NCBI RefSeq assembly: GCF_004745825.1
Contig: NZ_SRLA01000006.1
Coordinates: forward strand, 124,001-188,000
DNA: 64,000 bases
DNA from: Hymenobacter fodinae
Lineage (GTDB): Bacteria > Bacteroidota > Bacteroidia > Cytophagales > Hymenobacteraceae
Direction of reading: 5' to 3'
Shown: one piece after another, positions 16,492 through 24,663 of the stretch
Layout: every line of letters starts with the position of its first letter
Numbering within the stretch: position 1 is the stretch's first letter
The notes under the pieces: generated by a model
Databases searched by the model: none
Told to the model about the DNA's origin: nothing
Seen by the model: the letters and a program-made list of their open reading frames with translations, nothing else
Program-made: the position numbers and the translations under genes

Positions 16492-17759
16492 AAATTCTGT
16501 TAGCCATTGCTCTGAATGCTGCCTTGCTAGGGGTAGTACGGTACTGGCTACTGCGGCTACGTCGGATTCCACAGCTGGGCGACTGGGTACTGCCGACGTT
16601 GATTTTGAAAGGAGTTGCCACGGTCTTATCGGTGCTGTTATTCAGCGGCGACTCGCGCTATTTCATGGTGTGGGCGCAGCGCATGACGGCCCAACTCTGG
16701 GCTCAACCTGCTGCTTGGCTTCATATGCTTACGCAGGATGAGTTTCACTTCGGCGCCTGGCATTTGGTGTTTCACGGTTTCTCCAACACCTTCTTCCTTA
16801 TGAAGGTGATATCAGTACTCAACCTGGCCTCGTTGGGGAATGTGTGGCTTAACTCCTGTTATCTGTCTTTATTCAGCTTTTGGGGAAGTTGGGAATTGGT
16901 GCGTATGCTGCGCCACATCTGGTCGACTACCGTAGCACGTGGGGCAGTGGGCGGGTTTCTGCTATGGCCGACGATTGTGTACTGGACTTCTGGCCTAACC
17001 AAAGAGAGCCTACTAGTAAGCAGCGGGGCCCTGGTGGTAGCCATCGTACTCCAGCTCTGCTATGGCGTAAAATTCAAGCCCGTCCGGCTGGTAGTGGTGC
17101 TAGTAGCAGTGGCAGTGCTGCATTTTAAGATGCGGTTCTTTTCGGCCGCAGCTTTACTAGGTGTATTGAGTGGCCTAGGCCTGATCCGGGTGGTGCAGCA
17201 CTTAGGCGGGGCTCAACGATGGATAACCCAAACGGTATTGCTGTTGGCTGTGCTGGCCGGTGGGGCCTGGGCCGCGAGTGAAGTCAGCCCCACCTTCCGT
17301 CTGAACAAGTTTACCAGTCAGCTTCAGCGCAACTATTCTGAATTGCTGGCCTCATCACGCAACCGCCCTCACCTGGAGTACCCTACGCTGGCGCCTACTA
17401 CCGAAAGTGTTTTGCAAAACGCGCCCCGAGCTATTGCGAATGTACTCACGTATCCTCGGCCGTGGGAGGGAGGGGGCTTTCTTTATGTTATCGCAGGCCT
17501 CGAAAATATGTTGTTGCTGGTACTGCTGCTGGTGGCAGTTGCCAGCCTGACGGAACGGCAGAGGGGGTTACTGCCGTTTGCCGTGGTGCTATGTTTGCTG
17601 GTATACTCCGTGTTGCTGGCAGCACTGTTGGGCCTGACAACCCCTAACCTGGGCACCTTAAGCCGCTACCGGGTATCTTTTTTGCCATTTCTACTGTTGG
17701 TGGTCTTGCAGAATAGCTACGTTGGCCGTCTGCAGCGGCGCCTAGAACCGGACAATTAG
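16488..17759 (+). CDS. Polytopic inner membrane protein of unknown function
   Basis: A 423-residue protein with about ten hydrophobic segments separated by short loops, for example LLGVVRYWLL, LVVVLVAVAVLHF, LLLAVLAGGAWA and LLLVLLLVAVASL. A soluble loop around residues 265-320 contains FTSQLQRNYSELLASSRNRP. The layout resembles polysaccharide polymerase or glycosyltransferase-C membrane proteins, but I see no diagnostic motif and make no functional claim. The start is TTG at 16488, in a four-base TTGA overlap with the DUF2851 stop; no ATG lies near the N-terminal helix. Confidence 0.75.
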   Translation: MKILLAIALNAALLGVVRYWLLRLRRIPQLGDWVLPTLILKGVATVLSVLLFSGDSRYFMVWAQRMTAQLWAQPAAWLHMLTQDEFHFGAWHLVFHGFSNTFFLMKVISVLNLASLGNVWLNSCYLSLFSFWGSWELVRMLRHIWSTTVARGAVGGFLLWPTIVYWTSGLTKESLLVSSGALVVAIVLQLCYGVKFKPVRLVVVLVAVAVLHFKMRFFSAAALLGVLSGLGLIRVVQHLGGAQRWITQTVLLLAVLAGGAWAASEVSPTFRLNKFTSQLQRNYSELLASSRNRPHLEYPTLAPTTESVLQNAPRAIANVLTYPRPWEGGGFLYVIAGLENMLLLVLLLVAVASLTERQRGLLPFAVVLCLLVYSVLLAALLGLTTPNLGTLSRYRVSFLPFLLLVVLQNSYVGRLQRRLEPDN

Positions 17760-17791
17760 TAACCCATAGGGAACAACCATCCGGCAACCCG

Positions 17792-17799
17792 TATCTTTG
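17792..17799 (+). promoter_or_regulatory. Putative -7 box TATCTTTG
   Basis: Exact TAnnTTTG match 47 bases before the acyltransferase ATG at 17847 and 33 bases after the end of the membrane protein gene. Confidence 0.5.
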
Positions 17800-17846
17800 C
17801 CTTTTGAAATAAACTGCCGGCCTGCTTGGGGCCGTTTTTCGATTCT

Positions 17847-18479
17847 ATGGAAAACCCCGTAATCATTCTGGGTGCGCAAGCCGTTGGTACGGCCGCACTG
17901 GATGCCTTTCAAAGCAACGACGTAGTTATCTACTGTTTGCTGGATGACGATGCCAAGCTGCAGAACACCGAACTGAACGACGTGCCCGTGATGGGCAACA
18001 CCGACGATAAAGAACTACTCAAGCTTTTAGGCAAGAAGTGCGAAGTATTTGTGGCAACCGAGGATACGGCCAGCCGCCGCAGCCTCACCAACATGCTGCG
18101 CGAAGAGTACGAGGTAGCGCCCGTAAATGCTATTCACCAGCGCGCCAGCGTTTCGCCGCACGCGTGGCTAGGCCACGGCAACCTCATTGGGCCCAACGCA
18201 GTAGTGACCAGCACGGCTAAGCTCGGCGACGGTTGCATTGTAGGTGCCAATGCCGTGGTAGATGTGAAAGCGGAGGTAGGCGACTTCGTTCAGCTTGGGG
18301 CGGGGGCTATCCTTAATGCCGAAGTGACGGTTGGGGAGTTAGCCTTCATTGGGGCCGGTGCCGTAGTTGTAGCCGGCGTAAAGATCGGTGCCAAAGCCCG
18401 TATTGGGGCCGGCTCAGTAGTCGTAGCTGATGTGCCTGCGAACCAGACGGTATTCGGCAACCCCGCCCAGAAAGTGTAA
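17847..18479 (+). CDS. NeuD/PglD-type sugar O-acyltransferase with hexapeptide repeats
   Basis: A 210-residue left-handed beta-helix acyltransferase. Residues 1-85 form the PglD-N Rossmann-like nucleotide-sugar domain (NPVIILGAQAVGTAALDAF, CLLDDDAKL). Residues about 95-205 are hexapeptide repeats ending FGNPAQKV, with His in IHQRASVSPHAWLGHG. Family members acetylate amino-sugars for glycans. No sugar-biosynthesis operon is adjacent, so the substrate is unknown. The ATG at 17847 begins the Rossmann strand; a TTG 21 bases upstream is less likely. Confidence 0.85.
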   Translation: MENPVIILGAQAVGTAALDAFQSNDVVIYCLLDDDAKLQNTELNDVPVMGNTDDKELLKLLGKKCEVFVATEDTASRRSLTNMLREEYEVAPVNAIHQRASVSPHAWLGHGNLIGPNAVVTSTAKLGDGCIVGANAVVDVKAEVGDFVQLGAGAILNAEVTVGELAFIGAGAVVVAGVKIGAKARIGAGSVVVADVPANQTVFGNPAQKV

Positions 18480-18483
18480 ATTA

Positions 18484-18560
18484 AGAACTTAGAAGATAGA
18501 GCGTAGTACCAGGGATTTGCCCTTCATTTTCTTGGCTTTACGCTCTATTCTCTTACTTCT
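18484..18560. repeat. Imperfect intergenic inverted repeat, purine-rich arm
   Basis: Left arm 18484-18505 (AGAACTTAGAAGATAGAGCG...) pairs with right arm 18539-18560 with few mismatches. It fills the gap between the acyltransferase and trhO. Confidence 0.6.
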
Positions 18561-18569
18561 ATTAGAAAG

Positions 18570-19523
18570 ATGGACTACCTCGTTCTGCTGTATTACTGCT
18601 ATACGCCCATTGAGAACCCCGAGCAATTTCGGGAGGAGCACCACCGGTTGTGCCTACGCCTGAATCTGCTGGGCCGCATCATTGTGGCCTCTGAGGGGTT
18701 GAATGGCACCGTTTCGGGGCGCCGCGCCGACTGCGAGGAATACATGCGTCTCGTGAAGGCCGACCCGCGCTTTGCCGCGCTCGAGTTTAAGGTAGAAGAA
18801 GCTCCGGCCCATACGTTCCAGAAGCTGCACGTGCGCGTGAAGCCGGAAATTGTGCACGTAGGGCTGCCTCACATCAAGCCTTACGAGCGCACGGGCATTC
18901 ACCTCTCGCCGGAGCAATTCCGGGACCTGAAGGACCAGGACGACGTGGTGGTGCTGGATGTGCGCTCCGATTACGAGCACCAGCTCGGTCGCTTTAAGAA
19001 TGCTGTTACGCTGGATATCGAAAACTTCCGGGAGTTTCCGGAGAAAATAGAGGAGCTGGAACAGTACAAGGGCAAGAAAATCCTGACGTACTGCACCGGT
19101 GGCATTAAATGTGAAAAGGCCAGCGCCTTCCTGCTGGAGCAGGGCTTTGAAGATGTTTACCAGCTGCACGGCGGCATAATTAAGTATGGCCTAGAGGCCG
19201 GAGGTGAAGACTTTGAGGGCAAGTGCTATGTGTTTGATGGCCGCGTGGCCGTGGATGTGAATAGCGTCAACCCCACCATTATCAGCACCTGCCACCATTG
19301 CCACACGCCCTCCGACCGGATGGTAAACTGCGCTAACCCCCACTGCAATGCCCACGTACCCCTGTGCGAAGCCTGCGCCGAGCAACTAGACGGTGCCTGC
19401 TCTGCCACCTGTCAGGAGCACCCCGATAAACGCCCCTACGATGGTACGGGCACGTATCCTAAAATCAGCAATAACTATAACCCTGAGCAAGGCTTATTGT
19501 CGTATCGGGCGCCAGCTCGCTAA
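18570..19523 (+). CDS. trhO: tRNA uridine(34) hydroxylase TrhO, rhodanese domain
   Basis: Oxygen-dependent hydroxylation of U34 in certain tRNAs (TrhO, formerly YceA/UPF0176). The 317-residue protein has an N-terminal acylphosphatase-like domain (1-90; LYYCYTPIENPEQF, VASEGLNGTVSG), a rhodanese domain (about 110-215) with DVRSDYEHQLGRFKNA and active-site Cys175 in YCTGGIKCE, and a C-terminal Cys-rich module (CHHCHTP, CANPHC, CEAC, CSATC) that probably binds metal. All family hallmarks are present. It begins about 90 bases after the acyltransferase gene, separated by an inverted repeat. Confidence 0.92.
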   Translation: MDYLVLLYYCYTPIENPEQFREEHHRLCLRLNLLGRIIVASEGLNGTVSGRRADCEEYMRLVKADPRFAALEFKVEEAPAHTFQKLHVRVKPEIVHVGLPHIKPYERTGIHLSPEQFRDLKDQDDVVVLDVRSDYEHQLGRFKNAVTLDIENFREFPEKIEELEQYKGKKILTYCTGGIKCEKASAFLLEQGFEDVYQLHGGIIKYGLEAGGEDFEGKCYVFDGRVAVDVNSVNPTIISTCHHCHTPSDRMVNCANPHCNAHVPLCEACAEQLDGACSATCQEHPDKRPYDGTGTYPKISNNYNPEQGLLSYRAPAR

Positions 19524-19530
19524 CGCCTCA

Positions 19531-19656
19531 CTGGCCTAGAACGCATCATCCTGCTTAAGGCAGAAGCAACAACTAGTAGCGCACTCAAGGCAACTTCTGG
19601 CGCTAAAAGGAGTAAGGCTTCTTTCCTTCGGCAGGATGATCGTACTTTCTAGGCCA
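19531..19656. repeat. Intergenic inverted repeat, ATCATCCTG family
   Basis: Outer arms GGCCTAGAA (from 19533) and TTCTAGGCC; inner arms ATCATCCTGC (near 19545) and GCAGGATGAT (near 19631). It fills most of the trhO to nucleoside phosphorylase gap and includes two copies of the CTAGGCC motif in opposite orientation. Confidence 0.6.
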
Positions 19657-19709
19657 CTCTTTCTGCTTTTTCCGTACTCGTACTCTTTCTTTCCTAACAC
19701 CTTCTGTTT

Positions 19710-20582
19710 ATGGCCATCCCTGACTCCGAACTGATCCTTAATAAAGACGGCAGCATTTACCACTTAAACCTGCTTCCCGACCACATTTCGGACACCATTA
19801 TCACGGTGGGCGACCCAGATCGGGTCCCGTCCGTAAGCCAGCACTTCGATTCTATCGAAACCGTTATTCAGAAGCGCGAGTTTGTGACGCACGTGGGTTA
19901 CTACCGCGGCAAGCGCTTGACGGTGATTAGCACGGGCATGGGAACAGATAACATCGATATTTTACTGAACGAGCTAGATGCGTTGGTGAACGTCGATTTC
20001 GTGACGCGGGAGGCTAGGCCACTGGAAGAGCGCATCAATCTGCGCATTATCCGGGTGGGTACCAGTGGCTCCCTGCAGGTTGATATTCCGGTAGGCTCTC
20101 ACCTCGTCACGGAGCACGCCGTAGGGCTTGACTCCCTCATGCAGTTTTACCCGCTTGTGGAGACTGGCCTAGAAGTGGAAGTATCCCGCGAGATTCAGCA
20201 GAGCCTGCAGCTGGATTACCGCCCATACTGCGTGCGCGGCTCAGATCTGCTCCGCGAACAGCTGGGCGCTGGCATGGTAGCCGGCAATACCCTCACGTGC
20301 CCTGGTTTCTACGGCCCGCAAGGCCGCGTGCTACGCCTCGATCTGCGCCTGCCCACTTTAGTGCAGCAGTTTCAGCAGTTCCGTCACCAGAGCGCCGAGG
20401 GAGAGTTCCGCCTCACCAACTTCGAGATGGAAACTGCTGGCTACTACGCGCTGGGCCGTATGCTAGGCCACGAGGTAGTTTCGCTGAATGCCATTGTTGC
20501 CAACCGGGCGACTGGCGAATTCGCTACCAACTCGGAGGCCGTCATCAACGATCTGATTGCTAAAACCCTGGACCGGGTATAG
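19710..20582 (+). CDS. Nucleoside phosphorylase (uridine phosphorylase-like)
   Basis: A 290-residue PNP/UDP family enzyme that would phosphorolyse a nucleoside to base plus pentose-1-phosphate in salvage. Motifs: TVGDPDRV at residues 32-39, phosphate-binding ISTGMGTDN, IRVGTSGSLQ, and the nucleoside-binding FEMETAGYYALG with the Glu that contacts ribose. The Bacteroidota group is related to uridine phosphorylase but base specificity cannot be fixed by reading. The stop codon runs into TAGGCCTAG. Confidence 0.88.
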   Translation: MAIPDSELILNKDGSIYHLNLLPDHISDTIITVGDPDRVPSVSQHFDSIETVIQKREFVTHVGYYRGKRLTVISTGMGTDNIDILLNELDALVNVDFVTREARPLEERINLRIIRVGTSGSLQVDIPVGSHLVTEHAVGLDSLMQFYPLVETGLEVEVSREIQQSLQLDYRPYCVRGSDLLREQLGAGMVAGNTLTCPGFYGPQGRVLRLDLRLPTLVQQFQQFRHQSAEGEFRLTNFEMETAGYYALGRMLGHEVVSLNAIVANRATGEFATNSEAVINDLIAKTLDRV

Positions 20583-20634
20583 GCCTAGGGCCGCGACAAT
20601 GCAGCCTCGGCTGCACCCGCCAGATGTATTACAC

Positions 20635-20666
20635 AATGGGCCGACCTACGAACAGGTCGGCCCATT
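20635..20666. terminator. Bidirectional hairpin terminator
   Basis: Arms AATGGGCCGACCT and AGGTCGGCCCATT are exact complements around loop ACGAAC. It lies between the nucleoside phosphorylase and the convergent lacI-type gene. Confidence 0.8.
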
Positions 20667-20679
20667 TGCGTTTGATGCC

Positions 20680-21708
20680 TTACTTCTTTCTTACGATGGA
20701 GGAATCCCGAACTAGTAGATCAGGTTGGAGCACAACCCGCCGGGGCGAGAAGTCGGGGCTACTTTCCCGCAAAATCTCCAGAAGTAGCCGTACCGCCGAT
20801 TGCCCCATTTGCTCGCACCGCTGATCGACGGAAGTGAGCATGGGTTCGGTGAGGGAGGTAAACGTCTCGTTGCTAAAGCCAGCCAGGGCAATGTCTTGGG
20901 GTACGCGCAAGTGGTGGCGCTTGAGTTCCTGCATGGCCCCTACAATGGAAAAGTCGCTGGCCGAGAAAATAGCATCAGGTCGATTAGGTAGGGCCAGCAT
21001 GCGTTGCACGCCCGTTACGCCATCCTCCAAAGTCATGTCGCAGATGAAAAGTAACTCATCTTCAACGGGTAGGTCGTGTTCTAGCAACGCGTCGATGTAG
21101 CCCTGACGCCGATTTTTGTAGATGTTGAGGTGTTGAGGGCCACTGAAGTGGGCAATGCGGCGGCAACCCTGCGCAATCAGGTGCTTAGTAGCTTGGTACC
21201 CGCCGGCTCGGTCGTCGATAACCACGGCATTCACATCGAGGCCATCGAGCACCCGATCAAAGAAGACCAACGGAATCTCCTGTTTCTGGACTTTCTCAAA
21301 ATGCTTAAAATCGAGCGTGTTGCGAGCCAGTGAAACTAGAATTCCCTCAACCTGTGCACTCAGCAACGACTCGATATTCTTGCGTTCATGCGCCACATCT
21401 TCATTCGATTGGCAGATCATGATGTTGAAGCCGGCTTTGCTAGCCACGGTTTCAATGCCTTTCACTACCAAGGTAAAGAAGTGCCCATCAATGTGGGGTA
21501 CCATCACCCCCAGCAAATTGCTGCGTCCCTTGCGCAAACCCGCCGCCATGTGGTTGGGCTGGTAGTGCAGTTCCTTCGCCAGCTTCCAAACCTTCTTCTT
21601 AGTTGGGTCACTGATGCTCGGATGGTCACTCAAGGCGCGCGAAACCGTGGACACGGAGATGCCGAGCTGCTTAGCCAGATCAGTTATGGATGCTTTCGCG
21701 CGAGCCAA
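20680..21708 (-). CDS. LacI family transcriptional regulator of the carbohydrate locus
   Basis: A 342-residue repressor. The N-terminal helix-turn-helix (SITDLAKQLGISVSTVSRAL) is followed by the LacI hinge helix (YQPNHMAAGLRKGRSN), whose Leu normally inserts at a central CpG step of the operator. The rest is a periplasmic-binding-protein-like effector domain (LLGVMVPHIDGHFF to ASDFSIVGAMQEL to AGFSNETF). The nearby palindromes GCAAACGTTTGC have exactly the central CpG such proteins bind. No ATG is available before the HTH; TTG at 21708 puts the HTH at the usual place, while a TTG at 21780 would add 24 unusual residues. Effector is probably a sugar released by the locus. Confidence 0.9.
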   Translation of the reverse strand: MARAKASITDLAKQLGISVSTVSRALSDHPSISDPTKKKVWKLAKELHYQPNHMAAGLRKGRSNLLGVMVPHIDGHFFTLVVKGIETVASKAGFNIMICQSNEDVAHERKNIESLLSAQVEGILVSLARNTLDFKHFEKVQKQEIPLVFFDRVLDGLDVNAVVIDDRAGGYQATKHLIAQGCRRIAHFSGPQHLNIYKNRRQGYIDALLEHDLPVEDELLFICDMTLEDGVTGVQRMLALPNRPDAIFSASDFSIVGAMQELKRHHLRVPQDIALAGFSNETFTSLTEPMLTSVDQRCEQMGQSAVRLLLEILRESSPDFSPRRVVLQPDLLVRDSSIVRKK

Positions 21709-21751
21709 GGGATTGATTGATAAAGAGTAGGCAGAGAAACAGAGCAAACAG

Positions 21752-21770
21752 TTACGCAAATATTGCGCAA
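21752..21770. promoter_or_regulatory. Near-palindrome downstream of the lacI promoter box, possible self-operator
   Basis: TTACGCAAATATTGCGCAA is palindromic except for one base pair. It lies between the putative -7 box and the TTG start. Its GCAA/TTGC halves are one base closer than in the GCAAACGTTTGC sites, so binding by the same protein is uncertain. Confidence 0.35.
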
Positions 21771-21788
21771 CTACATGCAATAAGACCG

Positions 21789-21796
21789 CAAAAGTA
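21789..21796 (-). promoter_or_regulatory. Putative -7 box TACTTTTG for the lacI-type gene
   Basis: Exact TAnnTTTG match on the minus strand, about 80 bases upstream of the chosen TTG start. Confidence 0.5.
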
Positions 21797-21865
21797 AGTT
21801 CAGACTATGCGCTTTGCATGAGCAAGCACAAGTTGCCAGCATACGCCCCGCCCCACGGGCGCACT

Positions 21866-22936
21866 TTAGCTGGGCAAAGGTTGGGGCGTGTAAGAAGGGC
21901 CTTGGCAACGCGGACCCTGGGCAGTCCAGGCCAGTTTATCAATGCACAGCTGCCGCTCCTTCATGCTCTTATCCCAGGCGTGGTATACTAAGTACTCCGT
22001 TTTGCCGTCGGAGCTTAGCACGTGAGAATGGTGGCCGGGGCCGCGCACGTGCCCATCCACGGCATGGAGCACCCGCGGACCCTTTTCCGCACCTGCATCG
22101 GAATAAGGACCCAGAATACTATTGGCCACGCAGTAATCGACGCCGTAGCGGGGCGTGAGAAAATTAGCGCCACTATAGAAGCAGTAATACTTGCCGTTGT
22201 GTTTACGCACAAAGGGGCCCTCCAGCGTATGCCACTCCTTAAATGTCTGGTTGTTGTAGAGCGGCATCGTGCGGTTCTTCTCGAACACCGTCCAGTCGTG
22301 GCGGGCCCGCATCACTGTGCGACTTTCTCCGGCTAAGCTGGTCATGTTAACGAGACGGTCTACTACTAGGCCAGTGCCGGGGCGGTACCCATCGTTGGAG
22401 TCAATGAAGTCGCGGGCGTAAAACAAATACCACTGCCCATCGGTGTCGCGGTAGGGGTGGGCGTCAATCGTAAATTTACTGTCAGGCACGTCTAGCAGGC
22501 CCACTTGTTGGTAGGGTCCCTCGGGCGTTTTGCTGGTGGCCACGTGCAAGCGGTGGCCTACGCTGGCGCCAATGGCCCCGCCCCCTATGGAGTAATACAT
22601 GTAGAAGGTACCATTGTGGTACACCACTTCCGGGGCCCAAAAGTCGGCTCCTTCAGCGCCTGCAGGCGGAGTGAGGGCACCGCCAGCGTTCTTCCAATCC
22701 ACTAGGTTAGTAGATGTGAGCAAGGTAAAGATGCGCCCATCGGAAGTGCGGCCTTGCCCCGTGGTGCCAAAAGCGTAGTAGCGACCTTGGTGGCGCAGCA
22801 CGAATGGATCGGGGAACTGACCAGCATATACGGGGTTAGTATACGTGCGGGCGGCCCGGGCCGCCGCTTGGTGCATAAGAGCCAGTGAGGCTAAGCCAGC
22901 AGCAGCTTGCTGCAGAAAATGACGACGAGAAGGCAT
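21866..22936 (-). CDS. GH43 family glycosidase with Tat signal
   Basis: A 356-residue five-bladed beta-propeller glycosidase, probably acting on arabinan or xylan side chains. The N-terminus MPSRRHFLQQAAAGLASLAL is a twin-arginine signal (RRHFLQ), unlike the other GH43 proteins here. Catalytic candidates follow the family order: Asp in GQFPDPFVL, Asp in KFTIDAHPY, and Glu in HTLEGPFVRK; FWAPEVVYHNGTFYMYYS is a classic GH43 motif. Endo-arabinanase or beta-xylosidase/arabinofuranosidase are possible. ATG at 22936 is chosen because it starts at the Tat motif. A perfect LacI-type palindrome lies 210 bases upstream. Confidence 0.9.
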   Translation of the reverse strand: MPSRRHFLQQAAAGLASLALMHQAAARAARTYTNPVYAGQFPDPFVLRHQGRYYAFGTTGQGRTSDGRIFTLLTSTNLVDWKNAGGALTPPAGAEGADFWAPEVVYHNGTFYMYYSIGGGAIGASVGHRLHVATSKTPEGPYQQVGLLDVPDSKFTIDAHPYRDTDGQWYLFYARDFIDSNDGYRPGTGLVVDRLVNMTSLAGESRTVMRARHDWTVFEKNRTMPLYNNQTFKEWHTLEGPFVRKHNGKYYCFYSGANFLTPRYGVDYCVANSILGPYSDAGAEKGPRVLHAVDGHVRGPGHHSHVLSSDGKTEYLVYHAWDKSMKERQLCIDKLAWTAQGPRCQGPSYTPQPLPS

Positions 22937-23144
22937 AAACGAACGAGGGTGGGAGAAAGGATGTGTACTGAGTAGCCTTAATTTATGCCTCAAACTACGA
23001 GACAATAATCTGGGCACGCATGCTGGCTTAACCAGAAACACCGCACTATTGAGTAGGATAGAGGACCGGATATTGCAGCAGCAGAAGTGGGAGTAAGATG
23101 CAGGCTGGCACTACTGAATTGCGACAGCCAATATGAATAGAAAA

Positions 23145-23160
23145 ATGCAAACGTTTGCAT
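23145..23160. promoter_or_regulatory. LacI-type operator palindrome ATGCAAACGTTTGCAT
   Basis: A 16-base perfect palindrome with core GCAAACGTTTGC (23147-23158). The same 12-base core occurs at 25829, 26118 and 26145, all upstream of genes of this locus and near its LacI-type gene. Confidence 0.8.
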
Positions 23161-23366
23161 AAATTGTAACATAAACTTAGATTGCACCGTCTAGAGCTCG
23201 ACAGACTACCCAAGTAACACCTAGCACGAAACCAGTCTACGCACAGAGTAGTAGTGCAGTAAAAGCCTCAGAATCGCCCTTTTTGGGCATAGCTTGCTGT
23301 ATTGCCATTAATCCCTCAGGCTAATCATATAAATAGCTAAACCAGAACAATCAGCAGGCAGGTGAT

Positions 23367-23378
23367 ACAATCGTTTGC
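23367..23378. promoter_or_regulatory. Degenerate LacI-type operator
   Basis: ACAATCGTTTGC matches the GCAAACGTTTGC core at 10 of 12 positions; the right half is intact. It lies 86 bases before the GH5-like gene. Confidence 0.5.
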
Positions 23379-23463
23379 ATTCGATGGTGCTTGCTCTGTT
23401 GTTACTTGACGTAGCTCTTCATTCTTTTTCGACCTGATTCCATCCTTCCAAATTCCAACACTG

Positions 23464-24561
23464 ATGAAGAAAGTTCTCCTCTGCTTAATGGTTTTGGTGG
23501 CCTCACATAGCACTTATGCTCAAAAATCCAAAGTCAAGATAAAGGGAGCAGGAGCAAGTACGGTAGTTGACAGTAGACGCTGGACGGTAGATAAAGCCCA
23601 AGCATGGTACAAAGCACACCCTTGGCTTTCGGGTGCAAACTTTACGCCTAGCACCGCCATCAACCAGCTAGAGATGTGGCAGGCGGCTACGTTTGATCCG
23701 GCCACCATCGACAAAGAGTTGGGCTATGCAGAAGGCATTGGGTTTAACACGATGCGTGTATTCCTGCACAGCTTAGCCTGGAAGCAAGACCCAAAAGGCT
23801 TTAAGGAGCGAATGAACACGTATTTGGGGCTGGCTGATAAGCACCACATCCAAACGATGTTCGTGTTCTTTGACGACTGCTGGAACAAGGAACCTAAGGT
23901 TGGGGTGCAGCCGGAGCCTAAGCCCGGTATTCATAACTCTGGTTGGATGCAGGACCCCGGTGAGCCTGTTTCGCGCGATTCGGTGGCATTCATTGCCTTG
24001 AAGCCCTATGTTCAGGACGTACTCCGGGCCTTCAGCACCGATAAGCGAATCTTACTGTGGGACTTATATAATGAACCTGGCAATAACGGAAAGTTAACCA
24101 GCTCCCTGCCCCTTGTGCGCAACGTGTTTGCCTGGGCCCGTGAAGTAAATCCAGAGCAACCATTGAGTGTAGGCCTCTGGAATTGGGAGTTTAGCGCCCT
24201 GAACACCTATCAGGCAATGCATTCAGATGTGATTACTTACCACTGCTACGACGAATTAGCCTCGCATCAGCGCATCATTGACCTGCTACAAACCCACGAC
24301 CGCCCTCTGATTTGCACTGAGTATATGGCTCGCACGCGCAACAGTCGTTTCGCAACCATCATGCCCATGCTCAAGAAGCGCAATGTGGGCGCTATAAACT
24401 GGGGTTTAGTGGATGGCAAAACCAATACGAAGTACCAATGGGAAACGCCCTTGCCCGATGGCAGTGAGCCTATAGAGTGGTTTCATGAGGTGTTCCGGAA
24501 GGATGGCACCCCGTACCGGGAAGATGAGACCACGCTGATTCGCAACCTGAACCGTAACTAA
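23464..24561 (+). CDS. Secreted GH5-like (clan GH-A) glycoside hydrolase
   Basis: A 365-residue protein with a signal peptide (MKKVLLCLMVLVASHSTYA). The mature part is a TIM-barrel glycosidase of the clan GH-A pattern: acid/base Glu204 after Asn in DLYNEPGN and nucleophile Glu286 in ICTEYMAR, with GFNTMRVFLHSLAW early and INWGLVDGKTNT late. Bacteroidota homologues are commonly labelled cellulase-family protein or 1,4-beta-xylanase, but I cannot name the substrate. It sits among GH43 genes and behind operator sites, so a role in hemicellulose or pectic arabinan breakdown is inferred. Confidence 0.85.
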   Translation: MKKVLLCLMVLVASHSTYAQKSKVKIKGAGASTVVDSRRWTVDKAQAWYKAHPWLSGANFTPSTAINQLEMWQAATFDPATIDKELGYAEGIGFNTMRVFLHSLAWKQDPKGFKERMNTYLGLADKHHIQTMFVFFDDCWNKEPKVGVQPEPKPGIHNSGWMQDPGEPVSRDSVAFIALKPYVQDVLRAFSTDKRILLWDLYNEPGNNGKLTSSLPLVRNVFAWAREVNPEQPLSVGLWNWEFSALNTYQAMHSDVITYHCYDELASHQRIIDLLQTHDRPLICTEYMARTRNSRFATIMPMLKKRNVGAINWGLVDGKTNTKYQWETPLPDGSEPIEWFHEVFRKDGTPYREDETTLIRNLNRN

Positions 24562-24663
24562 GTGGCCTAGGCCATAGTCATCCCAAGCACCGATGGCAAC
24601 CTGCTTGCGAAGTAAGTCTGCGAGTGGTTTGCACTAGCCTTAGTTCAACCGTTTGTAATTCTG

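Larger units (their letters stand above)
22937..23463. promoter_or_regulatory. Divergent control region of the two GH genes
   Basis: About 527 bases with no gene between the Tat GH43 (minus) and the GH5-like gene (plus). It holds one perfect operator palindrome (23145-23160) and one degenerate copy (23367-23378). I see no convincing TAnnTTTG box toward the GH5-like gene. Confidence 0.6.
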
